A stretch of 64,000 nt of DNA from contig NZ_SOBT01000009.1 of the NCBI RefSeq assembly GCF_004364935.1, forward strand, positions 147,994-211,993, read 5' to 3'. The translations under genes and the position numbers were made by a program. The notes under the pieces were generated by a model. That model saw only the letters and a list, made by a program, of their open reading frames with translations. It made no database searches and had not been told where the DNA came from. This document shows positions 45,093 to 54,162 of the stretch, one piece after another (position 1 is the first letter of the stretch; every line of letters starts with the position of its first letter). Source of the stretch: Panacagrimonas perspica. GTDB lineage: Bacteria > Pseudomonadota > Gammaproteobacteria > Nevskiales > Nevskiaceae.

Positions 45093-45950
45093 TCAGTGCT
45101 TCGTGGCAGTTGCCGGCCGCGACGCGAGTCGCAGCGGAATGTCGCCCATTTCGGCATCGAGCTTGGAGTCCAGCTCCGCGTCGATGTGAAGGCGATCCAC
45201 CGCCTCTTGCAAACGCGAGGCCACATCGCCCGCCGTCGGCGACGTGATGGCCGCGGTGTAGATCTCTTCCACCGCGTCCGGCAACCCGATCATCGCGGCA
45301 TCGACCACGGTCTTGCGCCGCGCCAGGCGCTCGGCACGCTTGACCAGTTCGTCGAGGTCGGCCTTGGCCTTGCGCAAGGTCACGTCGTCCGGATTCTTCT
45401 TCAGACGTTCCTCGGTCTGGTAGTGCTGCTTGTTCAGACCCTTGCTGCCTAGCGAATCGAGGCGGTCGCTGATCGACAGTTGCGTGAGCCACAGCGAGAG
45501 ATAATCCATCGCCGCGTCTTCGAGACGCTCGAGGTCGCGCTCCGTGATCACGTCCTTGCGATGCTTGCGCAGATCCTGGATAGAGGCCACGCGATCGAGC
45601 ATCCGCTGGTAGACGCCCCAGTTGTCGTCGTCACGCATCGCCAGCCGTTCGATCTGCTTGCGCAGATGCTCGACGAAGGCAGCGCGCTTCTTCGCGCGGA
45701 TGCGACGGTCGATCAGATTGCGGAAGGTCTGCGACGAGGGCACGAACATCGATGCGATGGCTTCGCCCGCACCGAACAGCACCAGCGGAATCGCAGCGCC
45801 CGCCAGCCCCAGTGGAATCGCCGCGACGGCAGCCGTCGCGAGCGCCGCGAGGCCCGCCGTGACGTTGGTCTGCGTCTTGAGCATCTCGCCGACGTACGAG
45901 GGCTTGTCCTCGTCCAGACCGCGATGCCAGGTTTTGGGCTCGTCCGACAT
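45093..45950 (-). CDS. Membrane-hairpin and coiled-coil protein, unknown
   Basis: 285 residues with a hydrophobic hairpin near residues 30-70 (VTAGLAALATAAVAAIPLGL, then IPLVLFGAGEAIASMF) followed by charged helices to the end. It looks like an inner-membrane protein with a large cytoplasmic coiled domain. The ATG overlaps the ABC ATPase stop as TGATG, so translation is coupled. No known family. Confidence 0.6.
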   Translation of the reverse strand: MSDEPKTWHRGLDEDKPSYVGEMLKTQTNVTAGLAALATAAVAAIPLGLAGAAIPLVLFGAGEAIASMFVPSSQTFRNLIDRRIRAKKRAAFVEHLRKQIERLAMRDDDNWGVYQRMLDRVASIQDLRKHRKDVITERDLERLEDAAMDYLSLWLTQLSISDRLDSLGSKGLNKQHYQTEERLKKNPDDVTLRKAKADLDELVKRAERLARRKTVVDAAMIGLPDAVEEIYTAAITSPTAGDVASRLQEAVDRLHIDAELDSKLDAEMGDIPLRLASRPATATKH

Positions 45951-46774
45951 CACACCGTGACGGTCAGCTCGCCGCGACCCGGGTTTGCCGCGTGCAGGAT
46001 GTTGAGGATGCGCTCTTCCATCTTCACCGCCTCGGTCGAGCGGGCCCAGATGGCCGAACGCGGACGCGGCTCGGTGATGCGAAAGTCGTCCGCTACACGC
46101 GCAGGCTGCGTCGACAGCGTGATCACGCGGTCGCCCAGCGTCAGCGCCTCGGTCACGTCGTGCGTGACGAACACAATCAGGCAGGGCTGCATCTCGTAGA
46201 GCTTCACCAGCAGGGCCTGCATCTCCTGGCGGATCTGCGCATCGAGCGCGGAGAACGGCTCGTCCATCAGCAGGATCCGCGGACGCAGAACCAGCGCGCG
46301 CGCCAGCGCCACGCGCTGGTTCTGACCGCCCGAGAGCTGTGCCGGCAGCAGGTCATGCTTGTCCGCCAGTCCTACGGCCGCAAGGATGTCAGTGATGCGC
46401 TTTTCCGACTCGGCCTTGGGGACCTTCTTCTTCCACAGCTTCATGCGGAAGGGGAAGGCCACGTTCTCGCGTACCGTCAGGTCCGGCCGGTTCGAGTAGC
46501 GCTGGAACACCATCGCCGCATCGTCGTGCGCGCCGTCGCAGGGCTTGCCGTCGATCAGCACCGTGCCGGACGTGGGCGTCGGTACACCGATCGGGCGCAC
46601 GCCACCCATCATTCGAAGAATCGTGGATTTTCCGCAGCCCGACGGCCCGAGCAGCATGTTGATCCCGGGCTCGTCGAACGCCAGGCTGATCTTGTCGCAG
46701 ACGCGCGTGACGCCCTTGCCGTCCGGCTTCGGATATTCCTGGACGATGTCCTTGATCTCGACCGAGATGCTCAT
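45950..46774 (-). CDS. ABC transporter ATP-binding protein (nitrate/taurine type)
   Basis: 274 residues with Walker A LGPSGCGKST, Q-loop VFQRYSNRPDLTV, signature LSGGQNQRVALARAL, Walker B ILLMDEPFSALD and H-loop FVTHD. It belongs to the nitrate/sulfonate/taurine importer subfamily. It powers the permease encoded 37 bases upstream. The odd partner is an OmpA-fused binding protein. Confidence 0.9.
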   Translation of the reverse strand: MSISVEIKDIVQEYPKPDGKGVTRVCDKISLAFDEPGINMLLGPSGCGKSTILRMMGGVRPIGVPTPTSGTVLIDGKPCDGAHDDAAMVFQRYSNRPDLTVRENVAFPFRMKLWKKKVPKAESEKRITDILAAVGLADKHDLLPAQLSGGQNQRVALARALVLRPRILLMDEPFSALDAQIRQEMQALLVKLYEMQPCLIVFVTHDVTEALTLGDRVITLSTQPARVADDFRITEPRPRSAIWARSTEAVKMEERILNILHAANPGRGELTVTV

Positions 46775-46811
46775 GCGTGATCGCGTCCGGTGAAGAGGGT
46801 CGTACGCGCGA

Positions 46812-47624
46812 TCACTGCTGCGTCTCCCAGGGGAACAGCTTGCGCTTGATCATCTGCATCAGCTGATAGGTGATCAGCGCCAGCGCGATGATCACGATGA
46901 TGCCGGCGAACACCTGGTCCATCGCCGAGAAGCGCCGCGCGTTCTGGATGAGCTGGCCCAGGCCTTCGCGCGCATTCACGTATTCGGCCACGGTGATATA
47001 GGTCCACATCACGGAGGTCGCGACGATCACGCCGTCGGCGATGCGCGGCATCGCCATCGGCAGCACCGCGAGGCGCACCGATTCCCAGGGCGTGGCGCCG
47101 AGATCGCGCGCGGCGATCCAGTGCGATTGCGGCACCGCCTGCATCGCGTCGCGCACCATCGGAATCAGGTACACCACCGCGCCGATGAACAGGAACACGA
47201 CCTTCATCGACTCGCCGATGCCGAACCACATCACCATGATCGGCAGCAGCGCGACCACCGGCGCCGACCGGAACGGATCGATCAGCGGCGACAGCACGGC
47301 GTTGATGCGCGGACTGGCCCCCATGATCACGCCGATCGGAATGCCGATCAGCAGGGTCAGCACGAACGCCGACAGGATGCGGCCGACCGACCACATCGTC
47401 GCGGTCAGCAGCAGGCTGCGCTGATTCTCGGCATCCCAGGCCAAATAGACGAAAGCCTCGGCCACTTTCCACGGCGCCGGCAGCTTGTTGGGCCCGACCA
47501 GCGCGAGCGCGGCCGCCACGGCCCAGATGCCCAGGACCAGCAGCACGCTGCCGATTCCGAGCCCGCGGCGCAGGCCAGGGCTCAGCGGCGTGTACGGATT
47601 CCAGAGACTGCGATCGTCCGACAT
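46812..47624 (-). CDS. ABC transporter permease
   Basis: 270 residues with six predicted helices and the importer-type EAA loop (RDLGATPWESVRLAVLPMAMPRI). It belongs to the nitrate/taurine/bicarbonate permease family. It lies 13 bases downstream of the binding-protein gene and 37 bases upstream of the ATPase gene. The substrate is not deducible. Confidence 0.9.
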   Translation of the reverse strand: MSDDRSLWNPYTPLSPGLRRGLGIGSVLLVLGIWAVAAALALVGPNKLPAPWKVAEAFVYLAWDAENQRSLLLTATMWSVGRILSAFVLTLLIGIPIGVIMGASPRINAVLSPLIDPFRSAPVVALLPIMVMWFGIGESMKVVFLFIGAVVYLIPMVRDAMQAVPQSHWIAARDLGATPWESVRLAVLPMAMPRIADGVIVATSVMWTYITVAEYVNAREGLGQLIQNARRFSAMDQVFAGIIVIIALALITYQLMQMIKRKLFPWETQQ

Positions 47625-47637
47625 CGGAGCCAGGTCT

Positions 47638-49353
47638 TCAGCGCGTGAACACGGCGACGCGCGTCGTGCGGTTCGTCGCGCGGCAATCCTCGAGCGTCAG
47701 GTTCTCGCCACCCGGATTGCGCTCGTCGCAGATCGGGCGATCCGGCCCGTGGCCCACGACCTTGAAGCGCTCGGCCGGGAAGTCCCACTGCTTGACCAGG
47801 TAGTCGACGACGGCCTGCGCGCGCGCCTGCGACAGGCGCATGTTGTTGTCGTGTGCGCCGGTCGAATCGGTGTTGCCGGAGACCTCGAAATAAGCCGACC
47901 CGTTGTTCTCGATGAAGGGCACCATCTCTTCGTCGATGGTCTTCTCGGCGCGCTTGTTCAGCGACGCCGCACCGGTCGGGAAGCCGACGGTGACCGGCTT
48001 GGTCACCTGCGGCGCGGTCTGCGCGGCCGCTTCACGCTGGGTCTCGGTGAACGTGAACTCCGGCTTCTCGGCCGCCTTCTGCGCGGCCTGGTTCTGCGAG
48101 AGCAGGCTCTTGATGAAGCGGTAGTCGAACGAGTCCTGCGGGTTGATCACCGGCGAAGCGGGATTCGCCAGCGCGCCCGCGGCACGGTAGATGCCGTCGA
48201 AGCGGCGGTACACGCGCTCGTAGTGATTGGTGGCGCCAGCCAGGCCCAGGATGCGGGCGTTGTCGTCCAGGCCCGTCCACACCACGTTCGAGAACAGCGA
48301 TTTCACGAACGGCTTTCCTTCGTCCTTGGCCAGCAGCGAGAAGAACTCCTCGGTCTTGACCAGTGCATCGACCGCATCGTCCGGGTTGGCCCGCGAGGCT
48401 TCGACGCCCTTCATCCAGCCACCGACGAAAGCCTGGAATGCCGGCACGTTCTCGGTCTTGGACAGTGCGCGCTGGTCGCAGACCATCACGTCATAGATCA
48501 GGTTGGTGGCAGTCTTGGTCGAGTAGACGACGTGCGCACCCGGAATCTTCTTCAGCGCCAGCGCGAGATCCGGATCCCACAGCGCGGCCGCGTCGACGTT
48601 GCCGCTCTCCAGCGCAGCGCGTACGCCAGCCGTGCCTTCCTCGGCGTTGATGTAGACGTACTTGACCGTCGCCTTCTTGCGCGCGGTCAGCGAGGAATTG
48701 TCGACAGCGTCGATCGTCATGCCGTCGCTGGGCGTGTACTGCAGCAGCGCCACGCTCTTGCCGGCGAGATCCTCGACGCGCTGGATCGACGGATCGCGCG
48801 CGATGATCGCGTCGCCGCCCTGCGTGTTGTCGACGATCATCACGGCGCGGCCGTCATGGCCGGCGTTGCGCAGGTTCGGCTGTTCCTGCGCCCAGAAATC
48901 CGAGGTGCGCCACGCGCAGTGCGCGGTGCCGGATTCGAAGATCGTCGTCAGCGTGGGGATGTCGTCCTGGACGATCAGTTCGAGATTGAGCCCTTCCTTG
49001 TCGTAGATCGAACCCGACTGGGTCTTGAGCGATTTGCCGTTGGCGACGATCGCCGGCGCATAACCGTGGAAGCTGACGATGCTCACCTTCAGCGGATTGC
49101 CCTCGGAGCCCAGAGGCCCGGACACCTTGCCCGACTTGCGCTCCGGTGCCGCGGTCGCCGACTCGCTGGCCTTGTCCGAATCGGAGTTGCCGCCGCCGAA
49201 GGAGGGCCACTTCGATGCCTTTTCCTCGATGGGTGCCCCGCCCTGCTGGCCGGCCAGCATGTCCTTCAACCCGAGATGCCAGACCGCCGCGGCGGCCCCG
49301 CCCAGGATCGTGATCGTGATGAGCCCTTTAGCGAGGGGAGTCAGGCGTGCCAT
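47638..49353 (-). CDS. Membrane-anchored substrate-binding protein fused to OmpA domain
   Basis: 571 residues. An N-terminal anchor (GLITITILGGAAAAVWHLGL, about 10-29) precedes a linker, then an NMT1/SsuA-type periplasmic binding domain (about 85-400) and a C-terminal OmpA-like peptidoglycan-binding domain (about 450-571) with SGNTDSTG and NMRLSQARAQAV. Fusion of an ABC binding protein to an OmpA domain would tether the ABC complex to the cell wall. It could report on envelope state more than import a nutrient. Confidence 0.88.
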   Translation of the reverse strand: MARLTPLAKGLITITILGGAAAAVWHLGLKDMLAGQQGGAPIEEKASKWPSFGGGNSDSDKASESATAAPERKSGKVSGPLGSEGNPLKVSIVSFHGYAPAIVANGKSLKTQSGSIYDKEGLNLELIVQDDIPTLTTIFESGTAHCAWRTSDFWAQEQPNLRNAGHDGRAVMIVDNTQGGDAIIARDPSIQRVEDLAGKSVALLQYTPSDGMTIDAVDNSSLTARKKATVKYVYINAEEGTAGVRAALESGNVDAAALWDPDLALALKKIPGAHVVYSTKTATNLIYDVMVCDQRALSKTENVPAFQAFVGGWMKGVEASRANPDDAVDALVKTEEFFSLLAKDEGKPFVKSLFSNVVWTGLDDNARILGLAGATNHYERVYRRFDGIYRAAGALANPASPVINPQDSFDYRFIKSLLSQNQAAQKAAEKPEFTFTETQREAAAQTAPQVTKPVTVGFPTGAASLNKRAEKTIDEEMVPFIENNGSAYFEVSGNTDSTGAHDNNMRLSQARAQAVVDYLVKQWDFPAERFKVVGHGPDRPICDERNPGGENLTLEDCRATNRTTRVAVFTR

Positions 49354-49380
49354 GGTCGAATCCTCGGGGTACGGCGGGAT

Positions 49381-50085
49381 TTAAGAAGAACGGGGCGCGG
49401 CCGGAGCTGCGGCCGGCGCAACGAAGGTGTCGAGAACTTCCTGAAGACGCACGATCTCGGTGTCGAGGCGGGCGGACTCGCGCATCGAGGCCTCCTGCGC
49501 CGATTTCACCTCGGCGCCCAGCGCCGCCTTCTCGGCGGTCGCCTTCTCGACTTCGCGCTGCATCAGGGCCTCGAGATCGCCGATCTGCTGGCGGATCGCG
49601 GCCAGTGCGTCGGCCTGCCGCTGCTCGCGCGCCTTCAGACGCTCCTGCGCATGCGCCGCCTGGCTCGCCGCCTGCTGCACCAGCAGCGCCTTGGTGTCGT
49701 TCAGCGCCTTGATCTTGCGGCTGGCGTCCAGCGCCGCGTCGTCGATGGTCCAGTTGTCGTCGGCGGCGTCCATCGCCAGCACGGCCGCCTTGCGCACCGG
49801 CGGGTCCATCGCCCGCAGGCCGTCCAGCAGCTTGAGCAGCTTCTCGGCGGGGAACGGCGACGAAGGAACGCCACGCTCGGCGTAGAGGACCTCGAAGGAG
49901 CGGCTTTCCTCGATCCGGCTCTCGGACTCCGAGAGCACGGCCGTAGAGGGCACCGAAGGCTCGGGTGCCGATCCCTCCAAGGGCACTTCGGCCAGCACTT
50001 CGGATTCGAGGCTGGCGGGCACGTCGACAGCGGCATCGGCTTCGACCAGCCCCGCTTTTTGAAGCACACGAAGGAACTTGCTCAT
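49381..50085 (-). CDS. Coiled-coil protein, first gene of the PspA/AAA operon
   Basis: 234 residues. A Ser/Glu-rich acidic N-terminal half precedes a helical region SPFPAEKLLKLLDGLRAMDP and a long heptad-rich coiled coil (about 120-215, many QAAHAQERLKAREQRQAD-like runs). The tail is Ala/Pro rich. No signal or membrane helix, so cytoplasmic; it may be an adaptor for the AAA or PspA proteins. The ATG at 50085 has GGAGG four bases upstream. Confidence 0.7.
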   Translation of the reverse strand: MSKFLRVLQKAGLVEADAAVDVPASLESEVLAEVPLEGSAPEPSVPSTAVLSESESRIEESRSFEVLYAERGVPSSPFPAEKLLKLLDGLRAMDPPVRKAAVLAMDAADDNWTIDDAALDASRKIKALNDTKALLVQQAASQAAHAQERLKAREQRQADALAAIRQQIGDLEALMQREVEKATAEKAALGAEVKSAQEASMRESARLDTEIVRLQEVLDTFVAPAAAPAAPRSS

Positions 50086-50109
50086 CCATCCTCCCCGACG
50101 GCAAGCCCG

Positions 50110-50153
50110 ATCATAGGAAAACCCCTGCGTCTGCGCGACCGGCCATCGCGCAG
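50110..50153 (-). promoter_or_regulatory. Hairpin and possible -10 box before the PspA/AAA operon
   Basis: Reading the minus strand after speD, CTGCGCGA(tggccgg)TCGCGCAG (50153-50131) forms an 8-bp stem followed by GGGGTTTT, a weak terminator. TATGAT (50115-50110) then lies 25 bases before the first ATG as a candidate -10. No good -35 is seen. This may separate the speD message from the operon. Confidence 0.35.
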
Positions 50154-50174
50154 CAGGTCACACCGCCGCCGCCC

Positions 50175-50969
50175 TCAGCGCTGGATGTTCCGCCCGTAGA
50201 AGACTTCCATGATCTCGTGGTTGACGCGATCGCGGATGCGCTTGGCTTCGCGCGGAGGCAGTTCGGAGACGCCCTCACCGAACAGGTACGTGTCGAGGTC
50301 CAGTTCCTTGAGCCGCATCTTCGTATGGAAAATGCTCTCCTGGTAGACGTTCACGTCGACCATGTCGTAGCGGTCGCGGATGCCACGCGAGATGAAGTTC
50401 TGGATCGAGTCGATCTGGTGGTCGATGAAGTGCTTCATGCCGCGCACGTTGCGGGTGAAGCCGCGCACGCGGTAGTCCATCACCACGATGTCGCTCTCGA
50501 AGCTCTTGATCAGGTAGTTCAGCGCTTTCAACGGCGAAATCTTGCCGCAGGTGGACACGTCGATGTCTGCGCGGAAGGTGCTGATGCCCGAGTCCGGATG
50601 GGTTTCCGGATAGGTGTGGACCGTGATGTGGCTCTTGTCCAGGTGCGACACCACCGATTTCTTCTTCGCGCTCGGCGTCGGCAGGCCATCGAGATGGCCT
50701 TCCGAGATCAGCATCGTGACGCTCGCACCCTGCGGATCGTAGTCCTGGCGCGCGACGTTCAGGATGTTGGCGCCGATGATGTCGGCCACCTCCGTCAGGA
50801 TCGCGGTCAGTCGCTCGGCGTTGTACGCCTCGTCGATGTACTCGATGTACTCGCGGGTGTGCTCCGCGCTGCGGGCGTAGCAGATGTCGTAGATGTTGAA
50901 CGACAACGACTTCGTCAGGTTGTTGAACCCGAGCAGCTTGAGCTTGGGATTGCTGGTGGGTTTGGCCAA
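50175..50969 (-). CDS. speD: S-adenosylmethionine decarboxylase proenzyme
   Basis: 264 residues of the E. coli-type SpeD, which makes decarboxylated SAM for spermidine. Self-cleavage occurs at K112-S113 in [15 protein letters not shown], turning S113 into the pyruvoyl cofactor. The C-terminus [10 protein letters not shown] matches the family. The order speD, OsmC-like and Clp/Crp is shared with xanthomonads. Confidence 0.96.
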   Translation of the reverse strand: MAKPTSNPKLKLLGFNNLTKSLSFNIYDICYARSAEHTREYIEYIDEAYNAERLTAILTEVADIIGANILNVARQDYDPQGASVTMLISEGHLDGLPTPSAKKKSVVSHLDKSHITVHTYPETHPDSGISTFRADIDVSTCGKISPLKALNYLIKSFESDIVVMDYRVRGFTRNVRGMKHFIDHQIDSIQNFISRGIRDRYDMVDVNVYQESIFHTKMRLKELDLDTYLFGEGVSELPPREAKRIRDRVNHEIMEVFYGRNIQR

Positions 50970-50999
50970 TCGGGTCTCCGGCGTCGACTAAAGCGCAGC

Positions 51000-51021
51000 A
51001 CGCCCCGTGCGTCCGGGGCGT
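51000..51021. other. Perfect hairpin in the speD leader
   Basis: ACGCCCCG and CGGGGCGT pair perfectly around a 6-base loop, 31 bases before the speD ATG. It lies between OsmC-like and speD on the same strand and lacks a T-run toward speD. It may be an attenuator or the 3' end of the OsmC-like message. A CATAAT -10-like box lies at 51038-51033. Confidence 0.35.
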
Positions 51022-51077
51022 TTCAACGCCGAATTATGGACGAGGTTCGTGACGTTCGTGCGCAATGCCCAGCGGGA

Positions 51078-51500
51078 TCACGCCACCGGACGGATCTCGA
51101 ACGAGTGCGTCACGTTCACACCGCCCCTTTTGAGCATGATCGAAGCCGAGCAGTACTTGTCCGCCGACAGGTCCACAGCCCGCTTGACCTGGTTCTCGCT
51201 CAGCCCGTCCCCGCTGATGACGAACTTGAGATGGATGTCGGTGAACACCTTGGGTTCCGTGTCGGCGCGCGTCCCTTCGACCTCGACGTAGCAGTCCTTC
51301 ACCGGCTGCCGGGCTTTCTTCAGGATGTGGATCACGTCCACCGCCGAGCAGGAGCCCACCGAGAGCAGCATCAGTTCCATGGGCCGCGCACCCAGGTTGC
51401 GGCCGCCGATTTCGGCTGGCCCGTCGATGACCACCGCGTGGCTGCTACCGGTTTCGCCGACGAACGCTGCGTTTTCGACCCACTTGATACGCGCCTGCAT
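51078..51500 (-). CDS. OsmC/Ohr-like peroxiredoxin-type protein
   Basis: 140 residues with the two redox cysteines of the family, C51 in VGSCSAVDV and C117 in DKYCSASIM. The MQARIKWVENAAFVGE start is typical of the YhfA subgroup of OsmC proteins. The role is probably reduction of organic hydroperoxides. It is divergent from the Clp/Crp gene, a conserved pairing. Confidence 0.85.
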   Translation of the reverse strand: MQARIKWVENAAFVGETGSSHAVVIDGPAEIGGRNLGARPMELMLLSVGSCSAVDVIHILKKARQPVKDCYVEVEGTRADTEPKVFTDIHLKFVISGDGLSENQVKRAVDLSADKYCSASIMLKRGGVNVTHSFEIRPVA

Positions 51501-51591
51501 GATTTTCGTTCCGAAGGGTTTTCTTGATCGCCGGACAATTGTGCTAGTTTCAGTGAAATCAAGGCACAAGCTGCAGGCTACGGGGGTGGGG

Positions 51592-52206
51592 ATGTTTCAC
51601 AAGCCGGCCGTAAAGGAGTTCGTCGATTTTTCGCGCAAGCGAAGCTTCGGCCCCAAGCACAATATTCTGAATGCTGGCGACGAACCGCGCTCGCTGTACC
51701 TGATCGTGGAAGGTTCGGTCAGCGTGCTGACCAAGGAAGGCGAACGTGAAATGGTATTGGCCTACCTGAATCCGGGCGAATTCTTCGGCGAGATGTGCTT
51801 GTTCCCCGAGCAGCGCACCCGCACCGCCATCGTGCGTTCGCGTACGCCGATCCTGGTTGCCGAGATGGAGCTGAGCACGTTCCGCGAGTTCGTCCGCAAG
51901 CAGCCGGACATCATGCTCGAGGTCGCCGGACAGCTCGCCGCGCGCCTGCGCGACACCAGCCGCCGCCTGCGTGACCTCGCCTTCCTCGACGTCGCCGGCC
52001 GGCTGGCGCACGAACTGCTCGAGCTGTGCCGCAAGCCCGACGCGACGCTGAACCCGAAAGGCACCGTGATCAAGACCAGCCGCCAGGAGCTGGCGCGCAT
52101 CGTGGGCTGCTCCCGCGAGATGGCCGGGCGCGTGCTCAAGAAGCTCGAAGAGGACGGAATGATCGCCAGCCAGGGCCGTTCCATCCTGGTGTACAACCCG
52201 AGCTGA
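51592..52206 (+). CDS. Clp/Crp-family transcription regulator
   Basis: 204 residues: an N-terminal cyclic-nucleotide domain with PGEFFGEMCLFPEQRTRTA (E67, R77, T78 in the cAMP-pocket positions) and a C-terminal winged helix with TSRQELARIVGCSREMAGRVLKKLE. The ligand residues match E. coli Crp, so cAMP binding is possible; xanthomonad Clp also responds to c-di-GMP. The ATG at 51592 is preceded by GGGGGTGGGG. Confidence 0.88.
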   Translation: MFHKPAVKEFVDFSRKRSFGPKHNILNAGDEPRSLYLIVEGSVSVLTKEGEREMVLAYLNPGEFFGEMCLFPEQRTRTAIVRSRTPILVAEMELSTFREFVRKQPDIMLEVAGQLAARLRDTSRRLRDLAFLDVAGRLAHELLELCRKPDATLNPKGTVIKTSRQELARIVGCSREMAGRVLKKLEEDGMIASQGRSILVYNPS

Positions 52207-52248
52207 TCGGGGCCTGGGCCGCGATCAACTCGCGGCTCACTCATCACC

Positions 52249-52319
52249 GTAGCCCGGACGAAGTCCGGGATCCCGCCTCGCAAAGCACCGAAAAAGCTCC
52301 CGGACTTCGTCCGGGCTAC
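52249..52319. repeat. REPIN between convergent genes
   Basis: Two inverted units, GTAGCCCGGACGAAGTCCGG and CCGGACTTCGTCCGGGCTAC, are separated by about 30 bases. They match the 10.7 and 63.6 kb copies. The right GTAG supplies the TAG stop codon of the DUF885 gene. It lies between the Clp/Crp and DUF885 3' ends. Confidence 0.88.
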
Positions 52320-54160
52320 GGCGCGGGCTGGCTCGCGATCCAGGCGTCCACGTTGCGCTCGAGCAGGTCCAGCGGCAGCGGCCCGCTGCCCAGCACCGTG
52401 TCGTGGAACCCCCGGATGTCGAAGCGCTTGCGGAGCTTGTCCTGCGCGCGCTTGCGCAGTTCCTGGATCTTGAGCTCGCCGATCTTGTAGGCCAAGGCCT
52501 GCGCCGGCATCGCGATATAGCGATCCACCTCGACCGCGATCTCCTCGTCCGACATCTGAGCGTTGGCCGCGAAGTACTCGCGCGCCTTCTTGCGGGTCCA
52601 ACCCTTCGCATGCAGGCCGGTGTCGACCACCAGGCGCACCGCACGGCGCATCTCGAAATTGAGCCGCCCGAATCGCGAGCCCGCGTCCTGGTAGAGCCCC
52701 AGTTCGCCGCCCAGCGATTCGGCGTACAGGCCCCAGCCTTCGACGAACGCGGTCAGCTCGAGCCCGTACTTCCGGTAATCCGGCACGTCGGCGAGTTCGT
52801 TGGCCAGCGCCATCTGCAGGTGGTGGCCGGGCACCGACTCGTGCGCGGTCAGCGCCTCCATCTCCCAGCCCGCCCGCGCTTCGGGCTTCCAGGTGTTGGC
52901 GTAGAAATAGCCGGCCCGCGACCCGTCGGCCGACGGTGGGTAGTAGTACGCGGCGGGAGCCGCGGCGGCCGACAGGTCGGGCACCGCGCGCACCCCATAG
53001 GGCGTGCGCGGCAGCTTGCCGAACAGCTTGGGCAGCTCCGGATCGATCCGCTTGGCCAGCGCGCGATAGGCATCCAGCAGCACCGCCCGATCGCGGTACT
53101 GGTAGCGCGGATTCCAGGACAGCTTCTCCTTGAATCGCGCCGCGCTGCCCGTGTGCCCGGCGGCGCGCATCACCGCCGTCATCTCCGCCTGGATGCGTGC
53201 GACCTCGGCCAGGCCCAAATCGTGGATCTGGTCCGGCGTCAGCGCGCTGCCGGTGTGGTGTCGCACCAGCCAGGCATAGAACTCGGCGCCCTGCGGCTGC
53301 GCCGAGAGGCCCATGTCCCGGTCCGGGCAGGCCGGAATGTATTCCTTGACCAGAAAGTCGTTGAGCCTGCGCAGCGCCGGCACGACCGTCTCGAGAACCG
53401 CCGACTGCGCGCCGAGGTCGAGCTGCGTGCGCACCTCCTGCGCCACCGAAGCCGGGTAGGTCTTGAACGGCGCGTAGAACGGACTGTCCTCGGCCTTGGT
53501 CACCAACTGCGGCGCGATCTGCGGCGGCACGCGCTCCATGACGATGCGCGGCCACATGCGCTTCTGCGTCATGCCCTCGCGCATCAGCGAGATCGTCTGG
53601 TCCACCAGCGTGTCGAAGCTCTGCAGCCGCGACAGCCAGTTCTCGTAATCCTTCATCGATTCGAACGGCGTGAATTCGATGATCTGCGCGATGAGCTGGA
53701 CGCCGTCGAGCTGGTTGATCGGCATCAGGTCGGACTTGAAGGCCTGGCCCTCGATCCGGTCCTCCAGATCGCGCTTGAACAGGTCGTAGTCGAGCTGCTC
53801 GGCCGCCGACAGCTGCGCGCGATCGATGGCGACAAGCCGCGTCAGCGCCGCCCGATCCTCCGCCTCGTCCGTCTCGATCGCCTTGGGGCTCAGATCGTCC
53901 CAGCGGTCGTTGTACCGCGCGTCCCCCAGGTAGGTCGCCAGGATCGGACTGCGCGCCAGCCGGCGCTGCCAGGTCTGGTCCATCAGCTCCCGCAACGGGC
54001 GGGCGGATGCGGGCTGCGCCGTCGCAGCGTGGGTCGCAGGGCTCGCCACCGGAGCGCCCGATTGCGTGGCGGGTTCCCCGCAGGCTGCGAGGACCACCAA
54101 CAGAACGGCCGCACAAATATGGCCGGCGCCACGCACCGATTTGAAGGCGTCAGGCGCCAT
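52316..54160 (-). CDS. DUF885 lipoprotein, predicted zinc peptidase
   Basis: 614 residues. The signal peptide ends in the lipobox VLAAC, then a Ser/Ala/Pro linker and the DUF885 domain. The zinc-site motif HESVPGHHLQ and the downstream FVEGWGLYAE are present, as in M3-like or collagenase-type peptidases. It begins two bases after the pilR stop. Its TAG stop lies inside a REP element. Confidence 0.85.
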   Translation of the reverse strand: MAPDAFKSVRGAGHICAAVLLVVLAACGEPATQSGAPVASPATHAATAQPASARPLRELMDQTWQRRLARSPILATYLGDARYNDRWDDLSPKAIETDEAEDRAALTRLVAIDRAQLSAAEQLDYDLFKRDLEDRIEGQAFKSDLMPINQLDGVQLIAQIIEFTPFESMKDYENWLSRLQSFDTLVDQTISLMREGMTQKRMWPRIVMERVPPQIAPQLVTKAEDSPFYAPFKTYPASVAQEVRTQLDLGAQSAVLETVVPALRRLNDFLVKEYIPACPDRDMGLSAQPQGAEFYAWLVRHHTGSALTPDQIHDLGLAEVARIQAEMTAVMRAAGHTGSAARFKEKLSWNPRYQYRDRAVLLDAYRALAKRIDPELPKLFGKLPRTPYGVRAVPDLSAAAAPAAYYYPPSADGSRAGYFYANTWKPEARAGWEMEALTAHESVPGHHLQMALANELADVPDYRKYGLELTAFVEGWGLYAESLGGELGLYQDAGSRFGRLNFEMRRAVRLVVDTGLHAKGWTRKKAREYFAANAQMSDEEIAVEVDRYIAMPAQALAYKIGELKIQELRKRAQDKLRKRFDIRGFHDTVLGSGPLPLDLLERNVDAWIASQPAP

Positions 54161-54162
54161 TC

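Noticed and set aside
47485-50199. 904-codon plus-strand open frame opposite the SBP-OmpA and coiled-coil genes
   Set aside because: It is the antisense of genes with convincing domains and reads as Arg/Gln/Val-rich noise.
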